Positions 53,342 to 61,473 of a stretch of 64,000 nt of DNA are shown one piece after another (position 1 is the first letter of the stretch; each line of letters begins with the position of its first letter). Below the pieces are notes generated by a model that was not told the origin of the DNA, searched no databases, and saw only the letters and a list, made by a program, of their open reading frames with translations. This stretch comes from Caballeronia megalochromosomata (GTDB lineage Bacteria > Pseudomonadota > Gammaproteobacteria > Burkholderiales > Burkholderiaceae), in NCBI GenBank assembly GCA_001580565.1, contig LRBF01000248.1, positions 62,001 to 126,000 on the forward strand. The letters run 5' to 3'. The translations under genes and the position numbers were made by a program.

Positions 53342-53707
53342 TCAGACCGAGAACGACGAACCGCAACCGCAAGTCGTGGTGGCGTTCGGGTTCTTGATGA
53401 CGAACTGCGCGCCGTTGATGTCGTCCTTGTAGTCGATTTCCGCGCCGACGAGGTACTGGTAGCTCATCGAGTCGACGAGCAACTGCACGCCCGCCTTGTC
53501 CATCACGGTGTCGTCTTCGTTGACTTCTTCGTCGAACGTGAAGCCGTACTGGAAACCCGAGCATCCGCCGCCCTGCACGAACACACGCAGCTTCAGATCC
53601 GGATTGCCCTCTTCGTCGATCAATTGCTTGACCTTGTCCGCAGCCGCGTCGGTGAAGACGAACGGCATCGGCATTTCGGTCGTGGGGGTGTCGCTGACAG
53701 CGCTCAT
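53342..53707 (-). CDS. erpA: iron-sulfur cluster insertion protein ErpA
   Basis: A 121-residue A-type carrier that delivers [4Fe-4S] clusters to enzymes such as those of isoprenoid synthesis. The three invariant cysteines are Cys49 in GGGCSGFQYG and Cys113/Cys115 in TTCGCGSSF. The N-terminal 14 residues are extra relative to E. coli ErpA. The AGAG before the ATG is modest. It is flanked by terminators and appears monocistronic. Confidence 0.95.
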   Translation of the reverse strand: MSAVSDTPTTEMPMPFVFTDAAADKVKQLIDEEGNPDLKLRVFVQGGGCSGFQYGFTFDEEVNEDDTVMDKAGVQLLVDSMSYQYLVGAEIDYKDDINGAQFVIKNPNATTTCGCGSSFSV

Positions 53708-53826
53708 TCGAACTCTCCAATTAAGCTTCTAACCGCTATTGTAGGGCTGATCTCAATATCGTGCCGAATGTCCATGAAATCAATGGGCTATATGCAAATT
53801 CGACATGACGGGCGTTCGGCGCGCCA

Positions 53827-53861
53827 AAACGAAAAAGCCGCCGGCACCAACGTGCGGGCGG
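53827..53861 (-). terminator. rpsI terminator
   Basis: GCCGCCGGCAC (53836-53846) pairs with GTGCGGGCGGC (53851-53861) with one mismatch and loop CAAC, followed on the minus strand by TTTTTCGTTTTGG. Confidence 0.88.
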
Positions 53862-53918
53862 CCTTTGCAGCAGTTTCGCCAGGAGCCGGTGTCCGGAGCC
53901 GGCGAAACGCCGAAGCGC

Positions 53919-54311
53919 TTAACGCTTCGAGAATTGCTTCCTGCGGCGTGCCTTGTGGAAACCAACCTTCTTACGTTCCACTTCACGCGCGTCGCGGGTG
54001 ACGAAGCCTGCGTTCGACAGTTGCGACTTCAGCGTTGCGTCGTAGTCCATCAGCGCACGGGTGATGCCGTGGCGCACCGCGCCTGCCTGACCCGTTTCAC
54101 CGCCGCCGTTCACGTTGACCTTGATGTCGAACGTGGTGGCGTGGTTCGTGAGTTCCAGCGGCTGGCGCACGATCATCAGCGACGTTTCGCGCGAGAAATA
54201 GTCGGCGATGGGCTTGCCATTGACGATGATCTCGCCCTTGCCCGACTTGATGAAGACACGAGCGACGGCGCTCTTGCGGCGGCCCGTACCGTAGTTCCAG
54301 TTACCGATCAT
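53919..54311 (-). CDS. rpsI: 30S ribosomal protein S9
   Basis: A 130-residue ribosomal protein. The start MIGNWNYGTGRRKSAVARVF and the basic end ARRRKQFSKR, which reaches the P-site tRNA, are diagnostic. It follows rplM by 11 bases, the universally conserved L13-S9 operon. Confidence 0.98.
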   Translation of the reverse strand: MIGNWNYGTGRRKSAVARVFIKSGKGEIIVNGKPIADYFSRETSLMIVRQPLELTNHATTFDIKVNVNGGGETGQAGAVRHGITRALMDYDATLKSQLSNAGFVTRDAREVERKKVGFHKARRRKQFSKR

Positions 54312-54322
54312 GTGGGCTCCCC

Positions 54323-54751
54323 TTAGATCTCGAGCGCTTTAGGCTGTTGAGCCGTATGCGGATGCGTTGCTTCGGCGTAGACCTTGAGCTTCTTGATCAT
54401 CGCGTAGCCGAGCGGACCCTTCGGAAGCATGCCCTTGACAGCCTTCTCGAGCGCGCGGCCCGGGAAACGCTCTTGCATCTTGCCGAACGTCGTTTCGTAA
54501 ATGCCGCCCGGGTAGCCCGAGTGACGATAGTACTTCTTGTCCGTGGTCTTGTTGCCGGTGACCTTCAGCTTGGCAGCATTGACGATGATGATGAAATCAC
54601 CAGTGTCGACGTGCGGAGTGAATTCAGGCTTGTGCTTGCCGCGAAGACGGCGTGCCACTTCGCTGGCGACACGGCCGAGAACCTTATCCGTCGCGTCAAT
54701 CACGTACCATTCGCGCGTCACCTCTTCGGCTTTTGCGGAAAACGTCTTCAT
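54323..54751 (-). CDS. rplM: 50S ribosomal protein L13
   Basis: A 142-residue ribosomal protein, an early assembly protein of the large subunit. MKTFSAKAEEVTREWYVIDA, LGRVASEVARRLRGKHK and the HSGYPGGIYETTF segment are typical. First gene of the rplM-rpsI operon, with a strong promoter at 54880-54909 and a leader of about 120 bases. Confidence 0.98.
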   Translation of the reverse strand: MKTFSAKAEEVTREWYVIDATDKVLGRVASEVARRLRGKHKPEFTPHVDTGDFIIIVNAAKLKVTGNKTTDKKYYRHSGYPGGIYETTFGKMQERFPGRALEKAVKGMLPKGPLGYAMIKKLKVYAEATHPHTAQQPKALEI

Positions 54752-54879
54752 GATCGATCCAAAAAATTGATCTGCCCTTGAACTTTGCGTTGTTCGGCCC
54801 TGCTTATATGAGTGCGTTCGAGACGCGTGCAGGCTCTCACAAGCCTCTCTCCGCGGGCGTGTGGCGAAGAGAACTTTGA

Positions 54880-54909
54880 ATTATAAAGGGAATTTGCCTG
54901 CCGCGTCAA
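54880..54909 (-). promoter_or_regulatory. rplM-rpsI promoter
   Basis: On the minus strand TTGACG (54904-54909) and TATAAT (54880-54885) are 18 bases apart, a near-consensus sigma-70 promoter fitting a highly expressed ribosomal operon. Confidence 0.75.
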
Positions 54910-54936
54910 AGATTAGCTTCTGGCGGCGCGTGGACG

Positions 54937-54996
54937 AAAAAAAGCCCGGGCAGCTGAGGCTCGGGCTTAATCCACCAAGGAGGAGGTGGAGGAGAC
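54937..54996 (-). ncRNA. candidate small RNA with anti-Shine-Dalgarno loop
   Basis: A short minus-strand unit of about 60 nt. Promoter at 55004-55032 predicts a start near 54996. The first hairpin has a 6-bp stem, UCCACC/GGUGGA (54985-54990 with 54971-54976), and loop UCCUCCUU, which is complementary to AAGGAGGA and matches the 16S rRNA anti-Shine-Dalgarno core. The second hairpin, AAGCCCG with CGGGCUU (54942-54948 and 54962-54968), is followed by a U-run and ends transcription. Such CU-rich loops are known from trans-acting sRNAs that block ribosome binding sites, for example the alpha-r14 family and, as I recall, ncS35 of Burkholderia cenocepacia. Targets and homology are not established here. 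Confidence 0.7.
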
Positions 54997-55003
54997 AGAA
55001 ACG

Positions 55004-55032
55004 AGTATAGGCACGGTCATGCTGCAAAGCAA
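55004..55032 (-). promoter_or_regulatory. promoter of the candidate small RNA
   Basis: Minus-strand TTGCTT (55027-55032) and TATACT (55004-55009) with exactly 17 bases between them, and AT-rich sequence upstream. No annotated protein gene other than the small RNA lies before the terminator. Confidence 0.65.
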
Positions 55033-55324
55033 GAAGATTTGCATGGTGAAAGTGAATTTCATAATTCGAAATTTGAAACTTGTGCGCGTCGCCGAAAATT
55101 CATCTTTTAGATCAATCAGTTATTGAACTGTCGCAGTGAAATTCGGCCAATATTTCGATTTAGAGGCCATCCTCGACTCAAGTTCTCGTCGCCGTCGAGG
55201 GAAGCGCAGCGCCGATTTCCGCTTCGTCAACCCGGAGTTGCTCGTAAGCAGTGACCCGTCGCAAGTCCCTGAACCGCTACAATAAAGTTTCTGTAACGAT
55301 GCGCTGAGCAGCTGGAGCCTGAGC
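55033..55324. other. intergenic remainder between the small RNA and the OsmC gene
   Basis: AT-rich on the left (55033-55130), then ordinary composition. TACAAT at 55278-55283 is a likely -10 box for the OsmC gene. No coding feature is supported. Confidence 0.4.
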
Positions 55325-55747
55325 ATGGAATGCAAAGTTAGCTGGATGGGACAAGACGGCATGGCCTTCGCCGCCGAGACCGGGAGCGGCCATCTCGTCA
55401 ATATGGATGGCGCGCCGGAAGGCGGCGGCCGCAATCTCGCGCCGCGCCCGATGGAAATGGTGCTCCTCGGTACGGGCGGCTGCACCGCCTACGACGTCGT
55501 GATGATCCTGAAGAAGAGCCGCCAGGAAATCCAGGGCTGCTCGGTCACGCTCAAGGCGGATCGCGCGAGCGAGGACCCGAAGATCTTCACGAAGATCCAT
55601 TTTCACTTCACCGTGACCGGCAAGAACCTGAACCCGGCAACGGTCGAGCGCGCGATCAATCTGTCGCACGACAAGTACTGCTCGGCGTCGATCATGCTGG
55701 CGAAGACGGCGGAACTCACGCATTCGTTCGAGATCGTCGAAGCGTAA
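55325..55747 (+). CDS. OsmC family protein, YhfA type
   Basis: A 140-residue protein of the OsmC/Ohr superfamily. The GTGGCTAYDVVMIL segment supplies one conserved Cys, and HDKYCSASIML the second, as in thiol peroxidases that reduce organic hydroperoxides. The overall form is closest to the shorter YhfA subgroup, whose substrate is unknown. The terminator shared with the rnpB region lies 23 bases after the stop. Confidence 0.88.
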   Translation: MECKVSWMGQDGMAFAAETGSGHLVNMDGAPEGGGRNLAPRPMEMVLLGTGGCTAYDVVMILKKSRQEIQGCSVTLKADRASEDPKIFTKIHFHFTVTGKNLNPATVERAINLSHDKYCSASIMLAKTAELTHSFEIVEA

Positions 55748-55770
55748 GGCGAGCGCAAGCCCAAACAGAA

Positions 55771-55806
55771 AGAGCCGACGTCGCGAGACGCCGGCTCTTC
55801 TCTTTT
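55771..55806. terminator. bidirectional terminator between the OsmC gene and rnpB
   Basis: AGAGCCGACGTC pairs with GACGCCGGCTCT (55771-55798) with one mismatch and loop GCGA, followed by TCTCTTTT on the plus strand and TTTCTGTTTG on the minus strand. Confidence 0.8.
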
Positions 55807-55813
55807 GAATGAC

Positions 55814-56229
<416 letters not shown>

Positions 56230-56245
56230 GGCATCGATTTTAACA

Positions 56246-57052
56246 TCAGCGGATGCGGCGGCCCGGCCGGAAGACGGTCGAATCGTCGTAAAAGTCGCGC
56301 GATGCGTTCGCGTCCCACCAGCCCGGCACGCCCAGCACCGGCAGCGGCGCGAACCCGCGGCTGTCGAGCGGTCCGGCGTGCAGTTGCTGCGCCACGCGTT
56401 CGTCGATCAGCGCGCGGCGCTCTGCATCGTCGAGTGAGAAATAGCGGTCGGGAACCTCGATGATCCACGCGTGCCCCGTACACGCCTTGTATGGCGCGAC
56501 GAGCTTTTCCAGCAACGCGTGTCCGAAGATGCGCGCCTCGCAGAGCGTGCCCCACGCCGCGCGTTCGACGACGAACAGCGTGCGCCAGTCGAAGCCGCGC
56601 AACGCATCGGCGAGCGATGCATCGGCGCAGGCGAAGAGCACCGCGTTTTCATCGAAGAGCGTGAGCGCGTCGCGCACGCCGCCGCGCGTCGGACCGATGC
56701 CGAGCGCATCGATCTGTTGCGCCTGTCGCGCATTGAGTGCCGCCTTGATGCGCGGATACGCGAACCACATCGAGCCATTGAAGAAGTCGTGGAGATTGTG
56801 GCGCGTCGGCACGCGGCCGGTCTGCGCGATGTGCCCTTCGTACGAAGCGCCCGCCGGCAGTTCTTCCTGCGCGATGAACGCGAGCCGCTCGCCACGCCCC
56901 GCGACGAGCGCGGCCTGCTGTGCGTCTTCGTTCAACGCCGCGAGATAGTCCGCGTAACTGCTGAGCGCCGCCGCCTGCCAGCGCTTCCCGCGCGTTTCGA
57001 TGGACGCGAGCCAGGGCCGCGCCCAGTCGATATCGGCGAAACCCGCGCTCAC
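56246..57052 (-). CDS. DUF3025 domain-containing protein
   Basis: A 268-residue cytosolic protein of the DUF3025 family, common in beta- and gammaproteobacteria and of unknown function. Conserved segments include TRHNLHDFFNGSMWFAYPR, FDENAVLFAC and a GHALLEKL helix. It starts at GTG (57050-57052), a few bases after the pyrC stop, so it is cotranscribed with pyrC. Its 3' end overlaps the upstream part of the rnpB promoter. Confidence 0.85.
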   Translation of the reverse strand: MSAGFADIDWARPWLASIETRGKRWQAAALSSYADYLAALNEDAQQAALVAGRGERLAFIAQEELPAGASYEGHIAQTGRVPTRHNLHDFFNGSMWFAYPRIKAALNARQAQQIDALGIGPTRGGVRDALTLFDENAVLFACADASLADALRGFDWRTLFVVERAAWGTLCEARIFGHALLEKLVAPYKACTGHAWIIEVPDRYFSLDDAERRALIDERVAQQLHAGPLDSRGFAPLPVLGVPGWWDANASRDFYDDSTVFRPGRRIR

Positions 57053-57062
57053 GTTCAGGCGT

Positions 57063-58133
57063 TCAGTGCGCGTCAGCGAAACGCCAGTTGATCGACTCGC
57101 CGCCGCGCAACGGCACGATGGTCGCGTCGCCCGCCGTGAATTCCGCGGGCAACGTCCACGAACCGCGTTCCAGCGTCACCGATTCCTTGCTGCGCGGCAG
57201 GTCGTAGAAATCCGCGCCGTGGAAGCTCGCGAAACCTTCGAGCTTGTCGAGCGCGCCGGCCTTGTCGAAGGCTTCTGCGTAAAGTTCGAGCGCGTGCAGC
57301 GCCGTGTAGCAGCCCGCGCAGCCGCACGCATGCTCCTTCAGACCCTTCGGATGCGGCGCGCTGTCCGTGCCGAGGAAATAGCGCGGATTGCCGGACGTCG
57401 CCGCTTCGACGAGCGCCACGCGATGCGTCTCGCGCTTGAGCACCGGCAGGCAGTAGTAATGCGGCCGCATGCCGCCGATCAGCATGATATTGCGGTTAAA
57501 AAGCAGATGATGCGCGGTGATCGTTGCGCCGATCGGCCCTTGTGCTTCGCGCACGTAGTCGGCCGCGTCCTTCGTCGTGATGTGCTCGAAGACGACCTTG
57601 AGCGCCGGAAAATCGCGGCGCAACGGCGTCATCACGCGGTCGATGAAGACCTTCTCGCGATCGAACACGTCGATGTCGCCATCGGTCACTTCGCCGTGCA
57701 CGAGGAGCGGCATGCCTGTTTCCTGCATCGCTTCGAGCGTTTTCGCGCACTTGCCGAGGTCCGTCACGCCCGCATCGGAATTGGTCGTCGCGCCTGCCGG
57801 ATACAGCTTCACGCCGTGCACGAAGCCGCTCGCTTTCGCGCGGCGGATCTCGTCGGGCGGCGTGTTGTCGGTGAGATAGAGCGTCATCAGCGGCTCGAAG
57901 CGCGCGCCCGGGCCGTCTTTCGGCAGCGCCGCCAGAATGCGCTCGCGGTATGCCGCGGCCATCTCGGTCGTCGTCACGGGCGGCTTCAGGTTCGGCATGA
58001 TGATCGCGCGGCCGAACTGGCGCGCCGTGTGCGGCAGGACGGCCGCGAGCGTGGCGCCGTCGCGCACGTGCAGATGCCAGTCGTCGGGGCGCGCGATCGT
58101 GAGCGAATTGGGCGAGGATGAGGTAGCGGACAT
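57063..58133 (-). CDS. pyrC: dihydroorotase, PyrC type
   Basis: Zinc enzyme that closes carbamoyl-aspartate to dihydroorotate in pyrimidine synthesis. The 356-residue protein has the metal ligands His20 and His22 in WHLHVRDG, the carboxylated Lys in HGVKLYPAG near residue 107, and further metal histidines in VHGEVTD and VFEHIT. The catalytic Asp lies in LGTDSAPH. Class II dihydroorotases are about 350 residues long, which fits. The ATG at 58133 begins the conserved region. Confidence 0.96.
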   Translation of the reverse strand: MSATSSSPNSLTIARPDDWHLHVRDGATLAAVLPHTARQFGRAIIMPNLKPPVTTTEMAAAYRERILAALPKDGPGARFEPLMTLYLTDNTPPDEIRRAKASGFVHGVKLYPAGATTNSDAGVTDLGKCAKTLEAMQETGMPLLVHGEVTDGDIDVFDREKVFIDRVMTPLRRDFPALKVVFEHITTKDAADYVREAQGPIGATITAHHLLFNRNIMLIGGMRPHYYCLPVLKRETHRVALVEAATSGNPRYFLGTDSAPHPKGLKEHACGCAGCYTALHALELYAEAFDKAGALDKLEGFASFHGADFYDLPRSKESVTLERGSWTLPAEFTAGDATIVPLRGGESINWRFADAH

Positions 58134-58313
58134 GGCGTGATGACGGGGAACGTTGGAATGGCGCAAGTCCACTCGAAGCCAGGAAAAAATCGCCGTGGAA
58201 ATTCCACAACGCGCACGGTTATGAGCGGTTGCGCGATTTTTTCGGCCCGACCTCGGTGATATGCTTGTCGTACGTATTGTAACAACAGGCCATAAGCCGC
58301 CCGCCCCAGCATC

Positions 58314-59216
58314 ATGTGCCAACTTCTCGGAATGAATTGCGCCGAACCGACCGACGTGACGTTCTCGTTCACCGGCTTTGCGGCGCGCGGCGGTGTCACG
58401 GATCATCATGCCGACGGCTGGGGCATCGCGTTCTTCGAGGACAAGGCCTGCCGGCTCTTCATCGATCATCAGTCGTCCGCCAGCTCGCCGCTCGCGGACA
58501 TGGTGAAGCGCTATCCGATCAAGTCGAAGAACACGATCGCGCATATCCGCAAGGCGACGCAGGGGCATATCCTGCTCGAGAACTGCCACCCGTTCATGCG
58601 CGAGTTGTGGGGGCGGCACTGGATCTTCGCGCACAACGGCGATCTGAAAGGCTATTCACCCGAGCTCGCCGGCGTGTATCAGCCGGTCGGCACCACCGAC
58701 AGCGAACTCGCGTTCTGCGCGCTGCTGCAAGGCCTGCGCCGCGCGTTTCCGTGCTCGCAGCCGCCGCTTGACGAACTTTTCGACGCGCTCGCCGGGCTGA
58801 CCCGCGACATCACGCAATACGGCGTCTTCAATTTCCTGATGTCGAACGGACAGGCGCTCTTCTCGCACTGCTCGACGCATTTGTACTATCTGGTGCGTAG
58901 CTGGCCGTTCTCGACGGCGCACCTGATCGACGCGGACATGTCGATCGACTTCGCCAAGTACACGACGCCGGAAGATCGCGTCGCCGTGATCGCCACGTCG
59001 CCGCTCACCGACAACGAAGTCTGGACGCGCTTCGCCCCCGGCGATCTCGCGATGTTCCAGAAAGGCGATCTCTCGCGCACGGTGAATATCCCGGTGCCGG
59101 AGGAAATCGCGAAGAAGGCGGCGGAGCCGCTCGCGAAGGCGTGCGTCGGATCGGCGTTGAAACTCGGCGAGATTCGGACGACGGCGGCGGTGGAATCGGA
59201 ACTCGGGATCGAATAA
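58314..59216 (+). CDS. class II glutamine amidotransferase, YafJ-like
   Basis: A 300-residue single-domain Ntn-hydrolase. After removal of Met1, Cys2 (MCQLLGMNCAEPTDV) becomes the catalytic nucleophile. HADGWGIAFFEDK, IAHIRKATQG and FAHNGDLKGY are the glutamine-site motifs. There is no attached synthase domain, so like E. coli YafJ the acceptor of the released ammonia is unknown. The promoter region has TTGTCG (58265-58270) and TATTGTAAC further on. A strong terminator follows. Confidence 0.9.
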   Translation: MCQLLGMNCAEPTDVTFSFTGFAARGGVTDHHADGWGIAFFEDKACRLFIDHQSSASSPLADMVKRYPIKSKNTIAHIRKATQGHILLENCHPFMRELWGRHWIFAHNGDLKGYSPELAGVYQPVGTTDSELAFCALLQGLRRAFPCSQPPLDELFDALAGLTRDITQYGVFNFLMSNGQALFSHCSTHLYYLVRSWPFSTAHLIDADMSIDFAKYTTPEDRVAVIATSPLTDNEVWTRFAPGDLAMFQKGDLSRTVNIPVPEEIAKKAAEPLAKACVGSALKLGEIRTTAAVESELGIE

Positions 59217-59255
59217 AAAAACGGCGCTTCCTTTCGAGAAGCGCCGCTTTTTTTT
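59215..59255. terminator. bidirectional terminator between the amidotransferase and gltL
   Basis: GGCGCTTC (59223-59230) pairs with GAAGCGCC (59238-59245). A run of T follows on the plus strand (59248-59255) and a run of A precedes it (59216-59220), so it can end both convergent genes. Confidence 0.88.
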
Positions 59256-59265
59256 CGCAACGAGG

Positions 59266-59991
59266 TCAGTGCAGGATCTTCGCCAGGAAGTCCTTCGCGC
59301 GATCCGACCGCGGATTCGCGAAGAACGCTTCCTTCTGATCGTCTTCGACGATCAACCCCTTGTCCATGAAGATCACGCGGTTCGCGACCTTCTTCGCGAA
59401 GCCCATTTCGTGCGTCACGCACATCATGGTCATGCCTTCCTGCGCGAGCTCGACCATCACGTCGAGCACTTCGTTGATCATTTCCGGATCCAGCGCGGAA
59501 GTGGGCTCGTCGAAGAGCATCGCGATCGGGTCCATCGACAATGCGCGGGCAATCGCCACACGCTGCTGCTGACCGCCGGAAAGCTGACCCGGAAACTTGT
59601 CCGCATGCGCGCGCAGGCCGACGCGATCCAGCAACTTCAAACCCTTTTGCGTGGCTTCGTCGTTCGAGCGGCCGAGCACCTTGATCTGCGCGAGCGTCAG
59701 ATTCTGCGTGATCGTCAGATGCGGAAACAGCTCGAAGTGCTGAAACACCATGCCGACCTTCGAGCGCAGCTTCGACAGGTTCGTCTTCTTGTCGGTGAGC
59801 GATTGCCCGTTGATCGTGATCTCGCCCTTCTGGAACGGCTCGAGGCCGTTCACGGTCTTGATGAGCGTCGATTTGCCCGAGCCCGACGGGCCGCACACCA
59901 CGACGACCTCGCCCTTCTTCACTTCGGTCGTGCAGTCCGTCAGCACCTGGAACTGTCCGTACCACTTGGAAACATTCTTGATAGAGATCAT
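59266..59991 (-). CDS. gltL: glutamate/aspartate ABC transporter ATP-binding protein
   Basis: A 241-residue ATPase of the polar amino-acid ABC importers. Walker A GPSGSGKST is at residues 34-42, the Q-loop in VGMVFQHFELFPHLT, the signature LSGGQQQR near 138, and Walker B IAMLFDEPTSALDP. ATG at 59991 overlaps the stop of gltK by four bases. It energises import by the GltJ-GltK channel. Confidence 0.95.
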   Translation of the reverse strand: MISIKNVSKWYGQFQVLTDCTTEVKKGEVVVVCGPSGSGKSTLIKTVNGLEPFQKGEITINGQSLTDKKTNLSKLRSKVGMVFQHFELFPHLTITQNLTLAQIKVLGRSNDEATQKGLKLLDRVGLRAHADKFPGQLSGGQQQRVAIARALSMDPIAMLFDEPTSALDPEMINEVLDVMVELAQEGMTMMCVTHEMGFAKKVANRVIFMDKGLIVEDDQKEAFFANPRSDRAKDFLAKILH

Positions 59992-60665
59992 CTTGCGACC
60001 TTTTTCTGAAGACTTTTGACGAGGGCCGACGCCACCACGCAAATCACGAAATAGCACGCGCCCGCGAACAGGACCATTTCGACGGACGTGCCGTCCCGGT
60101 CACCGATGTTCGTCGCCGTGCGGAAGAAGTCCGCGAGACTGATGACGTAGACGAGCGACGTATCCTGAAAGAGGACGATGGCCTGCGTGAGCAGCAGCGG
60201 CACCATCGCGCGGAACGCCTGCGGCAGCACGACGAGCTTCATCGCCTGAGCGTAGGTCATGCCGAGCGCGAACGCCGCGTTCACCTGGCCGCGCGGCACC
60301 GCCTGAATGCCCGCGCGAATGATTTCCGAATAGTACGCGGCCTCGAACAGCGAGAACGCGACCATGGCCGAAGCGAGACGAATGTCGATGTCCGCCGAGA
60401 GCCCGAGCACGTTCTGCAGCAACTGCGGCACGATCAGGAAGAACCACAGGAGCACCATCACGAGCGGGATCGAGCGGAACAGCGTGACGTATGCGCTCGC
60501 GAACCATTGCAGCGGCTTCACGCCCGAGAGGCGGAACAGCGCGAGCACGGTGCCCCACACGATGCCGACGAAGATGGCGAGCACCGTGATCTGCAGCGTG
60601 ATTTTGGCGCCCGACATCAGCGTGGGCCACTGAGCGAGAACGTCACTCCAGTTGAACTGATGCAT
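59988..60665 (-). CDS. gltK: glutamate/aspartate ABC transporter permease GltK
   Basis: A 225-residue inner-membrane permease with about five spans. The EAA loop EAAYYSEIIRAGIQAVPRGQ contacts the ATPase. It starts with its ATG next to the gltJ stop (shared base at 60665), so the pair is translationally coupled. Confidence 0.94.
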   Translation of the reverse strand: MHQFNWSDVLAQWPTLMSGAKITLQITVLAIFVGIVWGTVLALFRLSGVKPLQWFASAYVTLFRSIPLVMVLLWFFLIVPQLLQNVLGLSADIDIRLASAMVAFSLFEAAYYSEIIRAGIQAVPRGQVNAAFALGMTYAQAMKLVVLPQAFRAMVPLLLTQAIVLFQDTSLVYVISLADFFRTATNIGDRDGTSVEMVLFAGACYFVICVVASALVKSLQKKVAR

Positions 60666-61405
60666 TACTTGCCTCCGATGTAGCCAGGCAGCCGGGTTCG
60701 CGCTTCGACCCAGCGCATCAACTGCATCACGACCAGATTGATGAGCATGTAGGCGACCGTCACCGCGATGAACGACTCATACGTCTGCGCCGTGTAGTCG
60801 ACGAGCTGGCGCGCCTGTGCCGACAGATCCAGCAGACCGATGGTCGAGGCCACCGCCGAGTTCTTGAGCACGTTGAGAAATTCCGACGTGAGCGGCGGCA
60901 CGATGATGCGGTACGCGACCGGCATCAGCACGTAGCGGTATGTCTGCCATTCCGTGAAGCCCATCGCGAGGCCCGCGTTGCGCTGTCCGCGCGGCAGCGC
61001 GTTGATGCCCGAGCGCACCTGTTCGCACACGCGCGCGCCGGTGAAGAGCCCGAGACAGATGATCGACGACGAGAAGAACTGCGCGGTGGGCGGCAGTTGC
61101 TTGAACCAGTTGCCGATGGAAGGCGGCAGCAGCTCCGGTATCACGAGATACCAGACGAAGAACTGCACGATCAGCGGAATATTGCGGAAGATCGCGACAT
61201 AGACGGTGCCGATGGCCGCCAGCGTGCGATTCGGGACCGTGCGCAAGATGCCGAACAACGAGCCGACCACGAGCGCGATCACCCAGGCCGCGAGCGACAC
61301 AGTAATCGTCACCCAGAAGCCGGAGATCAGCCAGCCGAGATAGGTGGTGGGCTCGCCGGTCGAAACCGGACTCAGCAGGATGCCCCAGTTCCAGTGATAA
61401 GACAT
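60665..61405 (-). CDS. gltJ: glutamate/aspartate ABC transporter permease GltJ
   Basis: A 246-residue permease with about five spans and the EAA-like loop GARVCEQVRSGINALPRGQ. GGAGTGAG precedes the ATG. An intrinsic terminator-like hairpin in the 68-base gap to gltI probably lowers expression of this and the following genes relative to the binding protein. Confidence 0.94.
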   Translation of the reverse strand: MSYHWNWGILLSPVSTGEPTTYLGWLISGFWVTITVSLAAWVIALVVGSLFGILRTVPNRTLAAIGTVYVAIFRNIPLIVQFFVWYLVIPELLPPSIGNWFKQLPPTAQFFSSSIICLGLFTGARVCEQVRSGINALPRGQRNAGLAMGFTEWQTYRYVLMPVAYRIIVPPLTSEFLNVLKNSAVASTIGLLDLSAQARQLVDYTAQTYESFIAVTVAYMLINLVVMQLMRWVEARTRLPGYIGGK

Positions 61406-61415
61406 GGACTCACTC

Positions 61416-61453
61416 CAAAAAGAAACGGAAGAAGCAAGCTCCTTCCGTTTCGT
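61416..61453 (-). terminator. intercistronic partial terminator between gltI and gltJ
   Basis: On the minus strand GAAACGGAAG pairs with CTTCCGTTTC (61444-61453 with 61421-61430), followed by TTTTTGG. It sits inside an obvious operon, so it most likely acts as a partial terminator or mRNA stabiliser. Confidence 0.75.
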
Positions 61454-61473
61454 TCGTTCGAGACTCGAACCGG

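Noticed and set aside
54966..55064. 32-codon minus-strand ORF (starts MKFTFTMQIF) covering the small-RNA promoter and first hairpin
   Set aside because: No ribosome binding site, and the start lies upstream of the predicted transcription start, so it would not be in the transcript. The promoter, hairpin and terminator arrangement is better explained by a small RNA.
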